DNA from: Strongylocentrotus droebachiensis
Lineage: Eukaryota; Echinodermata; Echinoidea; Camarodonta; Strongylocentrotidae
Length of the DNA stretch: 64,000 nucleotides
NCBI GenBank assembly: GCA_035222895.1
Contig: JAVYIG010000864.1
Span: 177,001 to 241,000, forward strand
Direction of reading: 5' to 3'
This document shows positions 11,161-20,672 of the stretch, piece by piece (position 1 is the first letter of the stretch; every line of letters starts with the position of its first letter). Position numbers and translations under genes: made by a program. Under the pieces are notes generated by a model. That model did no database searches. It saw only the letters and a program-made list of their open reading frames with translations, and was not told the origin of the DNA.

Positions 11161-12550
11161 AAGTGTGTGGGAGAGAGAGAAGAGAGCGATAGAGAGACGG
11201 ATACGTAAGAGATAGAGAGAGAGAGAGAGAGGCGAAAAATAAGGGCCGGGGGTGAGAGAGAACACATTCCCAGTCAAAAGACTAAACATACTACATTTAT
11301 TAATTTGATTTGATTTCATTCGTCAAGTACATGTGTAGTAACATCCTTATAATGAAACACGTGAGAGAGAAATTTAACATTATTAACCCTTGACAAGATC
11401 TGAGCTATTATTTTGCCAATACGACGGTGCATTAATGGGTATTCCTATAACTCGCTGAAGTCGGGCGTATAGGCCTGATTATTTCCAGAAATCTTAAGTT
11501 TGGAGCGGATAAACACATTCAACCGAAAAACATGATGATACCACACACTGTGTGCAATTAATGAAATGAGACAATTATCATGGTCATTACAAATCCTTGT
11601 ATCTTTTATTATGGCTTTTATTGTATTCAACAAGGATGCTTGCCTGATGTATTTTCGTCTATTCTTTTTGATAGAAAATAAATAAATGATGCACGATCTT
11701 TTCCACAGAATATAAGAACATAACATATCAAAATCAATCGGGGTCATTACACATAGGAAAATAATGATACTATTGATTTTGAGTGGTAGAATTAGCCTCT
11801 CAAGACTTTTATCAGGACTTTCTTTGGGGCAAATGATAAACTGAATGCTATTGGTCACCGTATGTACTTAAAGTACCATTTTATGATAGTAGGCTTATAG
11901 TTATAAACGAATAGTTGCTCTGATCGAGTACCATACATTAGGGTTTAGTTTTGGCTTTGGTTATGGTAAAGATTAGGGTTAGGGGTATAATATTATGGAA
12001 ACCCACCTTTTATCAACCCATTTGTGGCTCAACCGGTGAGATCAGCGTACTGTAATTCAGAGTAGTGGGTTCGAATCCCAGTAATTATTCCTTCCCATTT
12101 TTGGCCTTATAAATAGTGAGGCAAAGCAAAAAACAAGCAAAGTCTAATTGGTTGTGACCTTTTCCCAACCCACTTTGTAAATCAATAGGATGGATTGCCT
12201 AGGTTAAAAAAGCCGTCCCGGCCCCCGCCAATAGTCGAAATAAGCCCCCGCGGACACTGGATACTGGATAGAATGCAGCATGGTAGAACTCATTTAGAGT
12301 GATAAACGTTTGATCACCCTATATCAAACATTTTGATCAATATTACTACTAATCACTCTTAGTGAAATTGAACAATGAAAAAAATGTTCCGATATTGGGT
12401 ATGAAAAAATGCTGTAGGTGGTCGGATGTATTGCCATTTATTTAAACAGCGTAAAGTTGTGTAGTTATGAAGTCTTGAACACTTACCGGAGATGAATACA
12501 TATGTCAATAATAAGCTGGGCGAATAGCTGCACAGCGGTGAGAACGCCAT
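6766..12550 (-). CDS. GPI-anchored Ly6/uPAR protein with Met-rich tandem repeats
   Basis: Six coding exons (minus strand): 12550-12487, 11074-11024, 10267-9389, 8860-8742, 8226-8116, 7041-6766. Lengths 64+51+879+119+111+276 sum to 1500 nt with phases 1,1,1,0,0 at the junctions and no internal stop: 499 aa. Residues 1-22 look like a signal peptide. Residues 61-242 are seven 26-residue repeats rich in Met, Asp, Thr and His. Residues 243-371 are Met/Thr/Ser-rich linker. Residues 376-462 hold 12 cysteines in Ly6/uPAR order ending CVQCC...CN. Residues 484-497 are a hydrophobic tail consistent with GPI attachment. The Ly6 fold and surface anchoring are family knowledge; the repeat function is unknown, and metal binding is only inference. 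A 5' UTR exon near 15.0 kb is possible. Exons 2 and 3 of the transcript are the least certain parts of the model. Confidence 0.8.
7742..7802. repeat. TA microsatellite
   Basis: (TA)n at about 7772-7800 in the last intron of the Ly6-like gene. Confidence 0.8.
7824..8094. mobile_element. hAT-like MITE with G/C runs
   Basis: 271 bp bounded by CAGGGGCGGCGAT and its inverse ATCGCCGCCCCTG. The adjacent 8-mers GTGAGGTA and GTCAGGTG match at 6 of 8 positions, as expected for a diverged 8-bp hAT target duplication. Inside each terminus sits a long G (or C) run. It lies in the last intron of the Ly6-like gene, 14 bp from the splice donor after 8116. Confidence 0.7.
8116..8226 (-). CDS. Ly6-like gene, fifth coding exon (first half of the LU domain)
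   Basis: 111 nt, phase 0 at both ends, flanked by the acceptor CAACCCGCAG and the donor GTAAGT. It encodes residues 372-408 with the CFSC opening motif and cysteines 376, 379, 388, 401 and 407. Splitting an LU domain between two exons is common in this family. Confidence 0.85.
8742..8860 (-). CDS. Ly6-like gene, fourth coding exon (Met/His/Thr linker)
   Basis: 119 nt between the acceptor ACTGTATCTTTCAG and the donor GTAAGA, entering in phase 1 and leaving in phase 0. It encodes residues 332-371, rich in Met, Ser, Thr and His (for example MTHHTTQPQP), compositionally like the preceding repeat exon. That similarity supports it as part of the same protein. Confidence 0.8.
9248..9364. mobile_element. 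117-bp palindromic MITE
   Basis: CAGGGCCCTGCAACGCAAAG at the left end pairs with CTTTGTGTTACGGGGCCCTG at the right end. The interior continues as an imperfect hairpin around GATCGTAAGC. No matching target duplication is visible. It sits about 25 bp below the donor that ends the Met-repeat exon. Confidence 0.7.
9389..10267 (-). CDS. Ly6-like gene, Met-repeat exon
   Basis: 879 nt (exactly 293 codons), phase 1 at both ends, so it can be gained or lost without breaking frame. The acceptor is TATTTTGTCATCTAG above 10267 and the donor G|GTAATG follows 9389. It encodes residues 39-331, including the tandem repeat array and then a degenerate Met/Thr-rich region with His pairs (DGHHMM, HNMTTDM). Frames on the opposite strand are shadows of the repeat. 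Confidence 0.85.
9657..10202 (-). repeat. Seven tandem 78-bp coding repeats (26 aa each)
   Basis: In translation order: four type-A units with core HMMATDMMATDEQHMM, then three type-B units with core KMMTTMTMTTDDQHMM. Every unit starts MMSDxD and ends MSTSK/E. Type-A units have about eight Met in 26 residues; type B adds the spacing M-x-x-M-x-M. DNA copies 2 and 3 of type A are almost identical, which points to recent unequal exchange. A degenerate eighth unit follows (MTSDGGPVMTTMM). Confidence 0.95.
11024..11074 (-). CDS. Ly6-like gene, second coding exon
   Basis: 51 nt, phase 1 at both ends, between an extraordinarily long CT polypyrimidine tract ending TTTGAAG and the donor A|GTAAGT. It encodes residues 22-38, mostly hydrophobic and Cys/Met-containing, extending or following the signal peptide. 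The small size makes this exon less certain, although both splice sites are strong. Confidence 0.6.
11080..11236. repeat. GA microsatellite acting as a polypyrimidine tract
   Basis: About 155 bp of GA repeats on the plus strand, so CT on the minus strand, abutting the 3' splice site of the 51-nt exon. Cryptic exonisation driven by the repeat is possible. Confidence 0.9.
11237..12009. other. Intron of the Ly6-like gene, no further feature
   Basis: Unique intronic sequence. A short TTAGGGTTAG-like stretch near 11940-11985 is too degenerate to call telomeric. Confidence 0.4.
12015..12245 (+). mobile_element. tRNA-derived SINE-like copy
   Basis: GTGGCTCAACCGGTGAGATC resembles an A box, and GGGTTCGAATCCC about 40 nt later is a B box. 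The body to about 12245 has no tRNA cloverleaf ending. It is antisense to the host Ly6-like gene, in an intron. Confidence 0.55.
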
Positions 12551-12559
12551 AATGATGCC
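12487..12559 (-). CDS. Ly6-like gene, first coding exon (signal peptide)
   Basis: The acceptor GATTAATTCTTGTAG lies above 12559 and the donor CCG|GTAAGT follows 12487. ATG is at 12550. It encodes 21 codons plus one base: MAFSPLCSYSPSLLLTYVFI and one further residue. The hydrophobic core supports a secretory signal, which the GPI-anchored LU domain requires. I chose this ATG because the phase joins correctly to all later exons. Confidence 0.65.
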
Positions 12560-13007
12560 CTACAAGAATTAATCAAACAGAAGGCTGAACAAGGACTGAT
12601 CAAAGTACAAACCTCGATTGTACTTTTGTATTACTTCCAGCTGAGTTATTTTAAACACACACGTAAAACACGTCGGCAACTACTTTCGAAAAATCAACCT
12701 CAGGCAATTTTAATACCCTCGTACATCACCGATGGAAACGTACAAATATGAAGATGACGTGTTACATAATTCGAACATGATTTATCTGGGACTTACATTA
12801 CGGAATTGAAATTGCCCTTATGTCGAATTTTCGAAATATTTGCAATCATGTTGTAATTTTCTACATATTAATGCTATATAATCACGCCATAAGCCTAAAA
12901 CATGGGTAACATATCAAGTTGGAGGAAAAATATTAAAGAATGACATCGACAATAACAAAAATGATGACACGCTCATTTATCTATATTATATATTTCATTT
13001 CTAATGG

Positions 13008-13412
13008 ACTCTGTCCAATACTCTTTCACGAAATCTTCTTCACAAAGAAATTGTTAACATATAACTGAATAAACAAGAAACAATTGACGAAAACTTTTCA
13101 AATTAATTATGTCATATGAACGAAAAATGTAATACAAATTATTCAGAATCACAACTGAAAACTCAGAATGGATCAATCAGAACAGAAAACAAAAGAAAAA
13201 ATACAAAGCAATTGATTTGTCTCTGTCCATTACTTTCCAATACCCCGTCGTTTTCACGAAATCTCCTTCACAATGAAAGTGTTCTTAAATAAACTAGAAA
13301 CTAAAGATGGAATTTACTAGGGTGGTAAAGTGATTATCATGATTAGGTAATTTAAACCACCACTGTCATAGAAGAAATTCAGAAGCACAACTGAAAACTC
13401 AGATGAGATTCG
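13008..13412. repeat. Tandem duplication of about 210 bp
   Basis: Two diverged copies (about 13008-13180 and 13222-13412) share CTCTGTCCAATACTCTTTC-like, TTTCACGAAATCT and CACAACTGAAAACTCAGA blocks in the same order. The copy lies in the first intron of the Ly6-like gene. Confidence 0.65.
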
Positions 13413-14988
13413 AGAGAGTCAAAACACTGTCCATGTATGACGTACCATGTAGGGGATTTCACACCATTAATATGTATTGTAGATGAGTCAGTCGAATAAA
13501 GTAACACAGTAAAACATTAGAAGAAAACACTCTTTAAAGTGTATATTTTAAGTCCGAGTTCTTTTTTCTTCCACTCACGTCATTATCATCACGCGCGGAT
13601 ACTCCGCTATGTGTGCAACTTAAACGGGTGAGGCGGCTCCACTGTGGAATAAATGGTTGGCATGGTAACACAAGATTAAGTTTCCTCATACCGGTCTCAG
13701 TGCTATGAAAGAGCAGACATTTTGTAAACCACTTTGTAGTTCTTCATCTCTAATGTATGCATGTACTTCTATCATGGACATAACACGCTAATATACACCG
13801 TCATGCATTATGCAATCCATACATAGCAATGCATTGTTAAACTCCCTTAACACAAGGCGTATCGTTGTTTGACTAAAACAATGAAGTTTTTATATCATCG
13901 TAAAGTCTGGAGAAAAAAACACATTGCAGACTTTCAATTCAAGTCGAGTTGAATTCAGGAGACTCCTCTATTGATCTATACGCGTAAAGGAGCTGTCGAA
14001 AAAACACGCTTAGGCCGAAATAATGTCATATCCCCGCTCCTCTTCCTTTCCCTTTTCGGTCAACCATCTTTTATTTAATCATTATTATTTGGTATGTCAT
14101 ATGGCATGAAAGCAAGACAAATTGGAGAAAAAAATCTAAACAATACGGTATCAAAATTAATCGTGTAATTTCATTTCTTTAACCTCGATACTGCATGCAC
14201 AAGTAAAATCATTTTTACTATTTCTTTTGCAATTGATCCTTAGAATGTGTTTTTACGTAAGAAGAACATTTTATTTCAAATAGCATTGAATTGGTCCCCC
14301 TCTTCATTTTCAAGAAATCTATACGATATGCTATAATCATGAGATAGAGTTGAACTTGATTGTACCAGTAACTACTATTTTTATTCCGACATGGTTTTGG
14401 TCATACTTCTATTCTCTAACCAGTCTGATGGTAATGAGAAAATTGATCAACGTATAATGACAATGCAGACGAAGATAACAGTACGAAAAACAATTCTATT
14501 CATACAGTGGTATTGATTATAGGGGAAACTTTTAGATGCAAAATATAATTTTGTCGAACAATCTAAAAATCACTCCGTTGTATTAAATACCACCATTCAA
14601 TCATACTCCACCGAATAACGTTTTGAACTGATTTTCAACATCATGACGGATATTTTTAGAAAAAAAATTCTACATTTGACATCAACTCGTTTGCATTGAT
14701 GTATAGATTTGTACCAAAATGAATGTCGATTGTGAGTGGAGCATAATAAATCAAGTGCTATGTACATGTACAACCTTTCATAAGATTGATAAGACAGATG
14801 ACTTGAATAATAATGATGATCACATAAACTAGCATGTGATGTCGCTTCCAGTCTACACATTTTCCTTGTCAAACGAATCGCGACAAGAGGACTTTAGCTC
14901 ATGTTCATCAAAACGACACATCAATTGCATACCAATACTCACTTACAAATTATGCATCACCACCATGGTTATAATTTTAGATGCCTAC
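13413..14988. other. Intron or upstream region, no feature
   Basis: AT-rich sequence between the proposed 5' UTR exon and the signal-peptide exon of the Ly6-like gene. No exon or repeat was recognised. Confidence 0.4.
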
Positions 14989-15180
14989 CTGTATGCCAGC
15001 TAATGTTCACCAGTAAATGGATGCCGTCTTAGGTTGCACGACCTTGTAAATGCACAGCCTCCAATTGAGATGCTCTTTCTTCTTGCTATGTTCCCAAGAT
15101 GCTGATTGCCTCCTCCTTAGCTCGCCCAACACTGCTATAATAGTGAGCGTGCTGTGCCGATGTATACGGCTGCTGAGAAG
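14989..15180 (-). promoter_or_regulatory. Possible 5' UTR exon and promoter of the Ly6-like gene
   Basis: On the minus strand, a GC-richer segment ends in the strong donor ATACAG|GTAGGC below 14989. About 190 bp upstream lies the near-palindrome GTTGCATAGCAAC (15199-15211), which resembles an RFX-type X-box but deviates from the consensus. The signal-peptide exon starts at an acceptor, so a non-coding first exon is expected upstream. No clear TATA box. Confidence 0.3.
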
Positions 15181-15291
15181 GAGAGGCAGAGACGGTTGCT
15201 ATGCAACGCATCGTTGACGTTTACCTGATTAAGCAGCGAGACGTCTTGAAGATGTCTAGTGTTCTGGACAAGGCTTTCTTCCTTTCTTTCC

Positions 15292-15446
15292 TTCATGCTC
15301 TCTCTCCCTCTCCCTCTCTCCCTCTCTCGCTCTCTTCCCTTCTCTTCCTATCCTTCCCCTTCTTTTCCTCTCTTGTTGCTTAGGGTCGAAGTTGAAATCA
15401 AATTAAAACGTTTAGATAAACGGATTAGATGGAAAAAAAATAGACT

Positions 15447-15481
<35 letters not shown>

Positions 15482-15482
15482 T
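15292..15482. repeat. CT and GA microsatellites
   Basis: CT-rich tract at 15292-15375 and (GA)n at 15450-15482. Frames across them are low-complexity. Confidence 0.85.
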
Positions 15483-17585
15483 GAGAAGGGGAGAGATATA
15501 TAGGCCAATAATAAAGCGTTGTATTCAAGATTATGGAACCTCATTTTATACGCTTTTATCTTCTACATTATCTTCGACATGTATATTTCATTTTCTTTTT
15601 ATTCATGAAATTCAGTTTTGAAACGTTGTCTTTTTGTTTGTACATGTATAAGTTATTTGAGTTTGCTAATTGTGAAACTATTAGCAAAATAGTCTTTAAC
15701 GTGAAGGGGAGGGGGGGGGGGGGGAGGGGGGGGGGGGAGGGGGTGTATATTTTGCTAGTAATTTTACAGTCAGTATACTACAGTAGATCTGATTCCTAAT
15801 GCCCACGATGCACTTGATTTGCTGAATTCCATGCCAAGTGCAATATGGTAATCGCAAAATCACACTGCATGACTTCATCTTTTCAAGCACAAACATTCTA
15901 TTCATGCTGAATATCCGAAATACAATCTTTAATTGTAAAGCAATGATTTCAATGAACACAATTCGATTCGGGCTATAAAGAATTGGCGTTAACACAAAGC
16001 GATGTCGAGGAATCAATAGCAGAATTATACAGGTATGATGTATAACACGGCTTGTTAAAGCCCGTCTGCAATAGTTTGGCCAGGGAGATTATACCTCCCC
16101 GCAAGGTCACCGACAGGTGGTTATCTCATCCAATCAGCTCTCAATGAACATAATAAAAAGAGGATCATGGGGGACCAACAGGCACCGATTATGCATTGTT
16201 TGCTATATAGAGGGCGCAGGTAGCTATACGTAGTGTAGTGGGGCTTTAAAAGGGATGTTGAAATTAACTTTTTAAAATTCCTCCAGTCCTTCAGGAGAGT
16301 GGTTATTATTCTTTATAGCACTAAATGAATATAAATATGAGGGCAGATAGAAGTCCAAATGTCGGTCTGAATGGGTGCCAAGCTCTTGGGCCGTTGATAG
16401 TGAACCTTTAAACAGTTATCTGGACTGTTTCATGAGAAACTTTTAAATGTCAGATTTGCCCAGGGAAGAGGCAGAAATAATCTTTTTAGATTGCTCAGCC
16501 TTAAAACAACAAAAAAACAAGCAGTACTAGTTAGCACTGCAAGATTCATGCCATTGGACTGACAGCTCACGAGACTTGCAACCCTTAGATCGACATTCAC
16601 AAATGCCACGAGATCGTCTGTGCACAAGTCGAACAGCCCGAGAGACCGACTAAACAGAAAAGAGGAAAGTCGCAATAAGGTCCAATACGGCACTAGACCA
16701 CCGGCCAACAAGACCGACAGCACGTGAGACCGATGCCTCCAGAAAATGTTTAAATCGTTGATTGTCCATGTTACACGAGCCCGACAACCAACCAGACCGG
16801 CTTAAAAATATATCTACCCTTATATGTTTTTTTTGTTTTGTCGGTTTTATCTGCTGTTGTTAAAGTCATTGTTTAATAATGTTTCCACTTTTACCAATCT
16901 GAGATGCATGGCTCTACGTCTTATAAGTGTCTGTAATATGGTGTTATATTGAAGCTCTACAAAAATAGCCTGTCAAAATGATCTTGAAGTGTTTCAAAAT
17001 AGGAAACATATTTTAGTGACCGGTTTTACCATACTCATTTACCCCAATATGATGTAGTGTTATATCAAAAGCGGTGGGAAAATAGCTTTTGAAATTCCGA
17101 ATTCCAATCAGAAATATCTTGTAAATCAAACTCGTGAGTGGCATGTAAAAGGCATGGGATTCATTTCTGACTTCAATATTTTTAATTATGATTGCAGCAT
17201 GAGCTAAATCCAGGATGTTTTTTAAGAATCAGAGGCAACGTTTCCTAATACAATGTACCTTTAAGGGCAGCAGAGAGATGATAATCAAACAGTTTGACAT
17301 CACTAGAATCGATACACTTCCCACAAACGTGCTAACGTTGCATTCACTGGAATCAGAAATACTCATTAATTAAGCACATGCAAATGTTGGGAACATGTCG
17401 TCCCATTTAACCTGATGTACAAAGCATGTGAATGAACAACCTTAGGGCATTGGGAACCTGATTGCTGAAGCCAATTCAAGCGGAAATCGTTATGACTTAA
17501 GAGAGAACAAAGAAACATAGTTCTATTATAGTTATCAACTAGAGCTTGTCAGCTTACACGCCATAATCAGACAGGTGCTTCCTTG
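15483..17585. other. No gene; G tract and unique sequence
   Basis: Contains a G-rich run of about 40 bp (15703-15742), otherwise AT-rich unique DNA. No exon or RNA gene is supported. Confidence 0.5.
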
Positions 17586-18121
17586 AGGCTGTTCACACCG
17601 GCAGAGATAGCGGGGTCTAGCGCGCGCTAGACCGCGCTATCTCTGCGGTGTGGAAGGTACAACGTTGTTTCGGTCCGCCCAACAGCGAGCCACGGCGAGC
17701 CAAAACGGCGTGCCACTGGAGCACCTCTTGGGGGTGGTCTACGAGAGATAGCGCGGTCTAGCGCGCGCTAGACCGCGCTATATCTGCCGGTGTGAACCCG
17801 AGCTACGATAGCACGCCGGAAGTCATCGTTCTACACCCGGGGAATTTTATACTCATTCTATTTTGGTGCGATCTGAATCTGAATCGGTACAACTCAACAC
17901 TCCGGGTTCGTAATAGCGCGCGAAATCTTTGACCGCTCTGACCCCATGACGTCACCCTTCATGGCAACAGGACCTCTAAAAAAAGGGGGTGCTACGATAG
18001 ACTGCGCTATCTCACTGCGGTGTGGATCCGGCGAATGCCAATGGGCGGACCGTGGGTCGCGCTACGATAGCGCGATCCACGGTCCGCCCACGGTCCCCCT
18101 TGCGGTGTGAACACGCCCCTA
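17586..18121. mobile_element. GC-rich palindromic MITE
   Basis: Ends read GGCTGTTCACACCGGCAGAG (left) and, reverse-complemented, AGGGGCGTGTTCACACCGCA (right). The interior contains repeated perfect palindromes such as TCTAGCGCGCGCTAGA (twice, in units also carrying GAGATAGCG) and CTACGATAGCGC. The GC content contrasts sharply with the flanks. No transposase. No exact target duplication found. Confidence 0.7.
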
Positions 18122-18620
18122 GTCGGCGTAAGTTAATACCCGCAGCAGGTAAATATCTCATGAATTTGACTTTCGTTGTCCGCACCCTCTTATGCGGTGG
18201 TCACAACCCGCCGTACTTGCAAGTGCGTGCTGTGAACGTGCAAAAACGTGGGTATCCGTACGTGGTGAGTACCGCCTCCGTACGGATTTGGGAGCACGCA
18301 GACACACCGTAGCACTTTTATTGCACGAGAAACTTTCGCTGCGTTCGGGCTGCGACGGGCTACCGATTAACCCCCAGTGCATGTGACGTGCGTGCCCGGT
18401 ACTGCCAACGAGCGCACAACGCACTGACTCCGTGCGTCTTTTAAATTTGTTTACCACGGTCACATGCTCTACGGAAGGCGCACTTAGCACGAGCGTGCTG
18501 CGCAAGTGATAAGTGCGTGGTCCGTGCTTACTCGCCACTTCCCCAGTTCAACTGTCCAATGAACACGCAGAACTCACGCGGACCGTGCCGACATATTGCT
18601 CCGGTTGTCTCATTTTCGCT
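18122..18620. mobile_element. Second GC-rich word-repeat segment
   Basis: GC-rich sequence with recurring AAGTGCGTG/GCACGCAC-type words on both strands, next to the preceding element. It is probably another decayed palindromic MITE. Ends are not resolved. Confidence 0.4.
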
Positions 18621-18912
18621 CGCTTGACCATTGCCAGCACAAACGTAGCTAGTTCGACGGCACTACCAAACTAGAATGTTCCACTATGTTGCAGGGTGTA
18701 TGCCATTGGGTGAACCGGGTGTGCGGAAATGGTGTGTTGGGGAGGGGAAGTGAGAGTGTTCGTGTGTGTAGTAATTGTATGTGTGTGAACAATTAAAGAC
18801 TAATAATGACAGATGGCTAATCATAAATCTACAATGACGAGTAAACTGTCGATCTACATCACAGTCCACAGATAAAATGAATGGTTTTAGGACCCCTTTA
18901 TCAGCTAAGCTT

Positions 18913-19682
18913 GTGAGCGGGGCGCGCATATTTTTTTTACACAACTGTTTAGCCACTTCAGTCAAATATACTGTGCAAACGACTAGAGACAGAGTCTAGC
19001 ATTACCCTTAGCAGTGTTGGATTGCTGAAGCTGTACATGTGTACATACTCGTTATTTGTTTCGGGCTAAATCTATCCTCTCTTCTCTTTCATTATGTATT
19101 TCTGTGTTCTCCTTCAATCTATCCTCTTCTCTTTTGTCATGTAATTCTTTTTTTTCCTTCAATCTATCCTTTTGATTTCTCCTTCGTTATATTTCTTTGT
19201 TTTTCCACAATTAATCTACCCCCCAGTTCTCCTTCGTTATGTAATTCTTTTGTTTTCCTTCATTCTAACCCGTCTTCTCTTATGTTTTTATGTATTTCTT
19301 TGTTTCTCCTTCAATCTATCCTTTTCTCCTTCGTCTATTTCTTTGTCACTGATAGATTTCCTTTCTCCTTCTTTATGTATTTCCCTGTTTTTCCTTAGTC
19401 TAGATATATGATCCTCTCAGCTCTTCATTTATGTATTTCTATGTTCTTCCTTTGACTTATCCTCTTCTCTTTCCTTATTTTTTTCCTTGTTTTTCCTTCT
19501 CCATATCCTCTCCACTATATCCGGCCTTGTTTTTCCCTTTCTATCATTTTCCCTTCCCTGGGTGTATGTGCTTGCACATATAGTGCGCTGACGACTTAGA
19601 CTCTTTCACCAGAGCACTTCTTTGAATTTTTTCGCGAAAATGGCTAAACAGTTGTGTAAAAAAAATATGCGCGAGCGGGGCC
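18913..19682. mobile_element. TIR element with a minisatellite core
   Basis: The left end contains GAGCGGGGCGCGCATATTTT, and the right end is its inverse (AAATATGCGCGAGCGGGGCC). Both arms also share ACACAACTGTTTAGCCA. Between them (19063-19560) lies a pyrimidine-rich minisatellite of about 50-60 bp with CTTCAATCTATCCTCTTCTC-type units. Long hydrophobic frames here are repeat translations. Confidence 0.7.
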
Positions 19683-20672
19683 CTGTAGTACATTAACAAT
19701 ATGGTAAGGTGAATACAAAAGTATGTAACTTATATAAAAGGTATAGAAATACAAAGCTACATTACAATACTAAGCGACTACGTCGTAATCCAATAACTAA
19801 ATTGCCGATATGAGCTTAGCATAGCTTTAGTGATCTCATAACTTTCACATTTTTTGATCCGATTAATGTCAAACTTTTGCCCCATTTTACTCATATTTCT
19901 CTATTTTCATACAAATTAAATTAGTACAAAGGATTGATTGCCCTTGTAGGGTCAGGAAAACACATTCAACGCAAAGGAATGAGACCCGAAAAGCAGTGTG
20001 CGTTTCATATGAACAAAATACAAAATACATTCATAAATTTCCGCCTTTAACGAATGTGTTTTGGCACTCACTGAGCTTCTAAAGAGCATTCATCAGGAAA
20101 TTGTAAGACCGGGTATAGTGTGTGTGTGTGTGTGTGTGTACGGTAGCGTGGAAATTCACAATAGTTATGTGTTGTGATGGTTCAATGGTATTTATTTGAC
20201 ATTGCCATTGCTAGTAATACTAGAATAGAAACGTGTCACCCTTAGGCTATATTTATCATTTTCAAAAAACTCTTTCAAAGTGTGTAATTCTCCATTTTTG
20301 GCGGGTCGATCGGAGAGTGGGTGTGTACAATTCAGTAGCGGTTTGGGTTCAATTGCAGCAGGTGTGCGTTAAGGTGGGTGTGTGCATGTTGTGAACTTGC
20401 TTGGACGTTAAATGAGCTACCAACTAATACCGTGTAGGTTGAAAAAAACAAGAGTCGAAGCCATCCGTCTGTTCTCTTTTATTCTTCCGTATGATGGTAT
20501 GTATCTTTACTTCTAGGGGAAGATAGGGGAGGATTTGCCCATACTTTGAGCAAAACAGTCTTGTTAATATTTAGTTAGAACATACAAGTTTCGTTATACG
20601 CAACAAAGTCCGAAAAGCAGGCGAGAGTTTATTAAACACTACATGCTATATATTAGTCCTGTAGAAATTTTT
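19683..20672. other. No gene; GT microsatellite
   Basis: Unique sequence with a (GT)n tract at 20117-20140. No gene seen. Confidence 0.5.

Noticed and set aside
16430-16723. 97-codon minus-strand frame
   Set aside because: Moderately hydrophobic, but no splice-framed neighbours, no signal peptide and no recognisable domain.
18022-18538. Overlapping frames of 96 and 126 codons
   Set aside because: They fall in GC-rich palindromic MITE sequence with repeated words on both strands; no domain.
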